From Nocardioidaceae bacterium (lineage in GTDB: Bacteria > Actinomycetota > Actinomycetes > Propionibacteriales > Nocardioidaceae), in NCBI GenBank assembly GCA_009780515.1, contig WQZX01000004.1:68696-104301 (forward strand): DNA of 35,606 nucleotides. The letters run 5' to 3'. The stretch's first letter is position 1, and each line of letters opens with the position of its first letter. Position numbers and translations under genes: made by a program. Positions 31,944 through 35,606 of this stretch are shown piece after piece. The notes beneath the pieces are model-generated. The model searched no databases, was not told where the DNA came from, and worked only from the letters and a program-made list of their open reading frames with translations.

Positions 31944-32546
31944 ATGGCCCGGCGTACCTTCTCCCGAGCGGAGCTCGAGTCCTTCCGCGACGCGGAGGTC
32001 CCCGACCTCCTGCCGTACGACGGACAGCCGCTGCGGCTGCTGTTCGTCGGGATCAACCCCGGGCTGTGGACCGCGGCTACGCAGACCCACTTCGCGCACC
32101 CGGGCAACCGGTTCTACCCCGCGCTGCTGAGGGCGGGGGTGATCACCGAGCCGATCGACCCCGCCGACGGGATGTCCGAGGCCGACCGCGACCGCCTGCG
32201 CGCACGCGGCATCGGCATCACCAACCTCGTCCACCGCGCGACGGCCAAGGCCTCGGAGCTCACCCGCGAGGAGCTGCGCAGCGGCGGCGCCGTGCTCCGG
32301 GAGCTGGTCGCCACCCGCCGACCGACCGTCGTCGCGGTCGCCGGGATCACGGCGTACCGCACGGCGTTCGGGCTGCCCAAGGCCACCATGGGCCGACAGC
32401 CCGACGACTGGGCCGACAGCGAACTGTGGGTCGTCCCGAACCCGAGCGGCCTCAACGCCCACGAGACGGTGGCGACCCTGGCCGAGACGTATGCCGCCGT
32501 GGGGCGCGCCGCCGGAATCGTCGGCGCGCATGGACCCTCGGCCTAA
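31944..32546 (+). CDS. mug: G/U mismatch-specific DNA glycosylase (Mug/TDG family)
   Basis: 200 residues. Excises uracil, thymine or ethenocytosine opposite guanine to start base-excision repair. Family motifs: the catalytic FVGINPGLWTA (GINPG at 36-40; Asn is the water-activating residue) and VVPNPSGLNAHE (NPSGLN 166-171, intercalation loop). ATG 31944 has GGGAGG nine bases upstream, placed 14 bp after the preceding stop, so it may ride on the glycosidase transcript. The TAA stop is itself the first half of the -10 of the next gene. Of the NPSG-loop subgroup rather than UDG family 1. Confidence 0.92.
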   Translation: MARRTFSRAELESFRDAEVPDLLPYDGQPLRLLFVGINPGLWTAATQTHFAHPGNRFYPALLRAGVITEPIDPADGMSEADRDRLRARGIGITNLVHRATAKASELTREELRSGGAVLRELVATRRPTVVAVAGITAYRTAFGLPKATMGRQPDDWADSELWVVPNPSGLNAHETVATLAETYAAVGRAAGIVGAHGPSA

Positions 32547-32549
32547 CGT
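32544..32549 (+). promoter_or_regulatory. Leaderless-type -10 element overlapping the mug stop codon
   Basis: TAACGT, six bases (GGGGGC) before ATG 32556; its TAA is the mug stop codon. Confidence 0.55.
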
Positions 32550-32555
32550 GGGGGC

Positions 32556-33494
32556 ATGACGCGTCGCAACCGCCCCGCCCTGATGGTCCTGGCCTGCCTG
32601 ACCCTGCTGAGCCTGCTCGTCGCCGGCTGCGGGAGCAGCGGCGAAGCGCAGGCGCGCACCGTCTCGGCCCCGGTCAGGACCGCCGCGCGTCCCTCCGCGG
32701 GCCCGGCGAAGGCCACCAACCGGGTGACGAAGGTCCTCGTCTTCATGGTCGAGAACCACTCCATGGCGCAGATGCAGTCGGGCATGCCCTGGGTCTACCG
32801 GCTCGCCAAGCGCTACGGCCGCACGACCCGCTACCACGCGATCACCCACCCCTCGCTGCCCAACTACCTCTCGATCGCGGGCGGCTCCAGCTTCGGCGTG
32901 CGCGACGACAACTCCCCCTCCGCACACCGCCTCGGCGGCGCCTCGGTCTTCGGGCGTGCGATCACCGCCGGCCGCACCGCCGGGCTGTACGCCGAGTCGA
33001 TGCCGCACAACTGCACCCTCGACCCGGCCGGCCGCTACGCCGTGAAGCACAACCCGTGGGCCTACTTCCCGAGCGAGCGGAGCCAGTGCTCGAAGCACGA
33101 CGTGCCGCTCTCGCACCTCGCCGGCGACATCAGCAACGGCCGGCTGCCGAACGTCGGCATGGTCATCCCCAACCTGTGCGACGACGCCCACGACTGCTCG
33201 CTCGCCGTCGCCAACCGCTGGCTCAAGGCCAAGGTCGGCGCGGTGCTCGCGGGTCCCGACTTCACCAGCGGCCGACTGGCCGTGGTCATCACCGCCGACG
33301 AGGACGACGACCACTCGGGCAACAAGGTCCTCACCGTCGTCGCCCAGAGGTCGTTGCACGGCAAGGTGGTCGGCACCCCGCTGAACCACTTCGGGCTCAG
33401 CCGGTCGCTCGCGCAGGTCGGCCACTTCTCCCCGCTGCGCGGTGCCCGCTCGTCGGCCAGCGTGCTGAAGGCGTTCGGCCTGCAGCTGGGCTGA
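32556..33494 (+). CDS. Secreted phosphoesterase/acid phosphatase-like lipoprotein
   Basis: 312 residues. Signal peptide with perfect lipobox LLVAGC (C25). The alkaline-phosphatase-superfamily phosphoesterase domain (PF04185-type, as in phospholipase C and AcpA) shows VFMVENHSMAQM (E-N-H nucleophile region), THPSLPNYLSIAGG, IPNLCDDAHDCS and VITADEDDDHSG (metal-binding acidic stretch). Likely an outward-facing phosphatase or phosphodiesterase; substrate unknown. Leaderless TAACGT promoter. Smaller than phospholipase C (about 500 residues), so acid phosphatase is the better label. Confidence 0.88.
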   Translation: MTRRNRPALMVLACLTLLSLLVAGCGSSGEAQARTVSAPVRTAARPSAGPAKATNRVTKVLVFMVENHSMAQMQSGMPWVYRLAKRYGRTTRYHAITHPSLPNYLSIAGGSSFGVRDDNSPSAHRLGGASVFGRAITAGRTAGLYAESMPHNCTLDPAGRYAVKHNPWAYFPSERSQCSKHDVPLSHLAGDISNGRLPNVGMVIPNLCDDAHDCSLAVANRWLKAKVGAVLAGPDFTSGRLAVVITADEDDDHSGNKVLTVVAQRSLHGKVVGTPLNHFGLSRSLAQVGHFSPLRGARSSASVLKAFGLQLG

Positions 33495-33567
33495 CGCGGC
33501 ACGCTCGGGCGAGGGTCCTGGTGCGGAGCAGGTCGGCGTACCAGCGGCCGCTGTCGGGATCCGCGGG

Positions 33568-33573
33568 TAGGTT
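33568..33573 (+). promoter_or_regulatory. Leaderless-type -10 element for the LigD-polymerase gene
   Basis: TAGGTT, six bases (GCGTCC) before ATG 33580. Confidence 0.6.
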
Positions 33574-33579
33574 GCGTCC

Positions 33580-34662
33580 ATGGCCAACAGTGGTGGCGTC
33601 GCGATGGTCCGGGCCGGCGAGCGCGAGGTCCGGATCTCCAGCCCCGACCGGGTGATCTACGAGGCGACGTCGCGCACGCCCGAGGTCACCAAGCTGATGG
33701 TCGCCGAGTACGTCGCCGGCCTCGGCGACGTGCTCATGCGTCAGCTCGGCGAGCGGCCGACCGCGATCGAGCGGTGGCCGGACGGCTGGCGCGAGGGCAT
33801 GCGCCTCGCGGTCGGACCACGCGACCCCGACGGCGACGGCTTCTACCAGAAGCGCGTCCCGAAGGGCGCTCCCGACTACCTCGAGCCGGTGACGATCACC
33901 TTCCCGAGCGGCCGCACCGCCGAGGAGATCTGCCCGACCGAGATCGCGGTGCCGGTGTGGTGCGCGCAGATGGGCGCGCTGACCTTCCACCCCTGGCCCG
34001 TACGCCGCCCCGACGTCGACCACCCCGACGAGCTGCGCATCGACCTCGACCCGCAGCCCGGCACGTCCTTCGGCGACGCGGTGCGGGTCGCCGACGTGGC
34101 GCGCGAGCTGCTCGAGGAGCTCGGCATCCGCGGCTACCCCAAGACCAGCGGCAACCGCGGCGTCCACGTCTACGTCCGGATCCGGCCCGAGTGGACCTTC
34201 GAGGAGGTGCGCCACGCCGCGATCGCCTTCGGCCGTGAGCTGGAGAAGCGCGACGACGGCGTCACCACCGCCTGGTGGAAGGAGCAGCGCGGCGAGCGGA
34301 TCTTCGTCGACTTCAACCAGAACAACCGCGACCGCACCATCGCCTCGGCCTGGTCGCTGCGGGCCCGGCCCGGGGCGCCGGTCTCGACCCCGCTCACGTG
34401 GGAGCAGCTCGCCGACACCGCCGACCCCCGCGAGCTCAACCTGCTGACCGTCCCCGACCTGCTCGACGACGGCGACCCATGGGCCGACATCGACGACGTC
34501 TCCCACTCCCTCCAGCCGCTGCTCGACCTCTGGGACGCGCACCCCGTCGAGCTGAGCTTCCCGCCCGACTACCCGAAGATGCCCGGCGAGCCGCCGCGTG
34601 TGCAGCCGTCGAAGAAGCGTGCCGAGCACTGGGACGAGCAGGGCAACCGCGTCGAGGGGTGA
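33580..34662 (+). CDS. LigD-type polymerase domain protein (primase-polymerase, stand-alone)
   Basis: 360 residues equivalent to the polymerase domain of bacterial NHEJ LigD, an archaeo-eukaryotic primase fold adding (ribo)nucleotides at DNA ends. Catalytic acids are D155 and D157 in DELRIDLDPQPG, with the nucleotide/5'-phosphate region KTSGNRGVHVYV (188-199) and the third metal ligand in RIFVDFNQNNRDRTIAS. No ligase or phosphoesterase domain is fused and Ku is not in the window. Mycobacterial stand-alone homologues (PolD1/PolD2) handle gap repair. GNAT follows after four bases, an operon of unclear meaning. Confidence 0.92.
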   Translation: MANSGGVAMVRAGEREVRISSPDRVIYEATSRTPEVTKLMVAEYVAGLGDVLMRQLGERPTAIERWPDGWREGMRLAVGPRDPDGDGFYQKRVPKGAPDYLEPVTITFPSGRTAEEICPTEIAVPVWCAQMGALTFHPWPVRRPDVDHPDELRIDLDPQPGTSFGDAVRVADVARELLEELGIRGYPKTSGNRGVHVYVRIRPEWTFEEVRHAAIAFGRELEKRDDGVTTAWWKEQRGERIFVDFNQNNRDRTIASAWSLRARPGAPVSTPLTWEQLADTADPRELNLLTVPDLLDDGDPWADIDDVSHSLQPLLDLWDAHPVELSFPPDYPKMPGEPPRVQPSKKRAEHWDEQGNRVEG

Positions 34663-34666
34663 CCCC

Positions 34667-35161
34667 GTGATCGAGCTGCCCGAGCCGCCGACGCTCACCG
34701 AGCCGTCGGTCCGCGTCCAGACGTCCTACCTGGTCGGCGAGCAGGCCGACATCCGGCACCGCGGCGTCGACGCTGCCTGGCTCCGCGAGGCGAGCCGGGA
34801 CTTCGCCCGCTTCGTGGCCGAGCGCGCCGGTGTACGGCAGCGGTGGGGTGTTCCCTCGGAGCTGCTCTGGTTCACGGCCGGCGACTACTACATCGGCTCG
34901 CTGGTCATCCGGCACCGGCTGTCCGACGACGAGGGCGGCGGTCACATCGGCTACCACGTCGTCTACCCCTGGCAGCGGCAGGGCCACGCGACCCGGATGC
35001 TCGGTCAGGCCCTTGAGCGCTGCGCGGGCCTCGGGCTCCCGCGCGTGCTCCTGACCGTCGCCCCTGACAACGAGGCGTCGCTGAAGGTCGTACGCCGCAA
35101 CGGCGGCGTACCCGACGGTCTGAACCACGAGGGCGACCTGCGGTGGTGGATCGACCTGTGA
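34667..35161 (+). CDS. GNAT family N-acetyltransferase
   Basis: 164 residues. The acetyl-CoA-binding core is visible in GGGHIGYHVVYPWQRQGHAT (motif A, with the pyrophosphate loop as RQGHAT) and RVLLTVAPDNEASLKVVRRN (motif B with the typical N-x-A-S-x-K-V-V pattern). Substrate unknown. GTG 34667 follows the LigD-polymerase stop by four bases; GAGGGG at the end of that gene serves as ribosome-binding site, so they are cotranscribed. It converges on msrB with a three-base gap. Confidence 0.88.
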   Translation: MIELPEPPTLTEPSVRVQTSYLVGEQADIRHRGVDAAWLREASRDFARFVAERAGVRQRWGVPSELLWFTAGDYYIGSLVIRHRLSDDEGGGHIGYHVVYPWQRQGHATRMLGQALERCAGLGLPRVLLTVAPDNEASLKVVRRNGGVPDGLNHEGDLRWWIDL

Positions 35162-35164
35162 GGC

Positions 35165-35584
35165 TCAGCGCTCGCCGGACGCGGTCGTGTCGATCGGCTC
35201 GAGGGTGAGGCTGATGGAGTTGATGCAGTAGCGATCGCCGGTGGGGGTGCCGTAGCCGTCGGGGAAGACGTGGCCGAGGTGCGAGCCGCAGCTCGCGCAG
35301 CGCACCTCGACCCGCTTCATCCCGTGGCTGTCGTCCTCGAGGTACTCGATGGTGTCGCTGATCGGCTGGTAGAAGCTGGGCCAGCCGCAGCCGGAGTGGA
35401 ACTTCGTGTCCGACTCGAACAGCTTCACACCGCACGCCTTGCAGCGGTAGACGCCGGTCGTCTCGGTGTCGGTGTACTCCCCGGTGAAGGCGCGCTCGGT
35501 GCCGGCTCGGCGCAGGACGGCGTACTCCTCGGGGCTGAGCTGCGCCTGCCACTCCTCGTCGGACTTGTCGACGTCGTAGGCCAT
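35165..35584 (-). CDS. msrB: Peptide-methionine (R)-S-oxide reductase
   Basis: 139 residues, reducing methionine-R-sulfoxide in proteins after oxidative damage. Zinc-binding cysteine pairs C48/C51 (CKAC) and C96/C99 (CASC), substrate-binding SGCGWPSFYQPI (with C66), HLGHVFPDG, and catalytic C120 in RYCINSISL. ATG 35584 lies six bases after TAGGCT, a leaderless -10. No msrA is fused or adjacent. The zinc form and length match cytosolic actinobacterial MsrB. Confidence 0.97.
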   Translation of the reverse strand: MAYDVDKSDEEWQAQLSPEEYAVLRRAGTERAFTGEYTDTETTGVYRCKACGVKLFESDTKFHSGCGWPSFYQPISDTIEYLEDDSHGMKRVEVRCASCGSHLGHVFPDGYGTPTGDRYCINSISLTLEPIDTTASGER

Positions 35585-35590
35585 GCCTCG

Positions 35591-35596
35591 AGCCTA
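35591..35596 (-). promoter_or_regulatory. Leaderless-type -10 element for msrB
   Basis: TAGGCT on the minus strand, six bases (CGAGGC) before ATG 35584. Confidence 0.6.
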
Positions 35597-35606
35597 CTCA
35601 GCGGGC

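Noticed and set aside
29380..35161. A defence island reading (DNA methyltransferase plus LigD-type polymerase plus Mug)
   Set aside because: No restriction nuclease, helicase, toxin or phage-related gene is present, and the intervening genes are secreted enzymes with separate promoters.
1..35606. CRISPR arrays, insertion sequences, prophage genes, rRNA genes
   Set aside because: No regularly spaced repeats, transposase or integrase motifs, phage proteins or rRNA-like sequence were seen on either strand.

Overview
The window is very GC-rich (about 70% by eye). The gene content is typical of an actinobacterium: a bacterial XPB helicase, the glmU-prs-rplY-pth cluster, actinobacterial RlmB and CysS, a WS/DGAT wax-ester synthase, a LigD-type polymerase domain and a DUF2510 protein. 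Many genes have a TANNNT -10 element six or seven bases before the start codon, as in leaderless actinobacterial mRNAs. Nocardioidaceae (Nocardioides or a relative) is my best guess, but nothing here proves the genus.

Layout. 1-5.2 kb: XPB helicase (cut by the left edge), Uma2-family nuclease, a small membrane protein, chorismate mutase, HD hydrolase, GntR/UTRA regulator and an AlkB-like dioxygenase with a LexA/SOS box in its promoter. 5.2-13.1 kb: cysQ, a large inverted-repeat element, pth, rplY, a divergent AAA ATPase inside the conserved cluster, prs, glmU and a secreted S53 peptidase. 13.2-16 kb: dtd, a 46-codon gene, an unusual tRNA-Gln, and a P450/TetR divergent pair over a multi-palindrome operator. 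16-20.7 kb: acyl-CoA dehydrogenase, FkbM methyltransferase behind a 32-bp palindrome, rlmB and cysS. 20.7-27.6 kb: C39 peptidase-like lipoprotein, a lipoprotein of unknown function, TetR divergent from a flavin monooxygenase/SDR operon, and a membrane-anchored FG-GAP protein. 27.8-35.6 kb: WS/DGAT with an 11-residue-repeat insert, an orphan beta-class DNA methyltransferase, secreted phosphodiester glycosidase, a Mug-type glycosylase, secreted phosphoesterase, stand-alone LigD polymerase domain, GNAT and msrB.

How the genes fit together. Four themes recur: translation and tRNA quality control (pth, rplY, dtd, cysS, rlmB, tRNA-Gln), envelope precursor supply (prs, glmU), nucleic-acid repair (XPB, AlkB, Mug, LigD-Pol) and lipid/xenobiotic oxidation under TetR control (P450, acyl-CoA dehydrogenase, flavin monooxygenase with SDR, WS/DGAT). 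No insertion sequence, phage gene, CRISPR array or complete defence system is visible. The most notable items are regulatory or structural: the SOS box on alkB, the leaderless promoter pattern, the repeat element at 6.05-6.18 kb, the undecapeptide insert in WS/DGAT, and the unusual tRNA-Gln. I do not see a clearly new multi-gene system.
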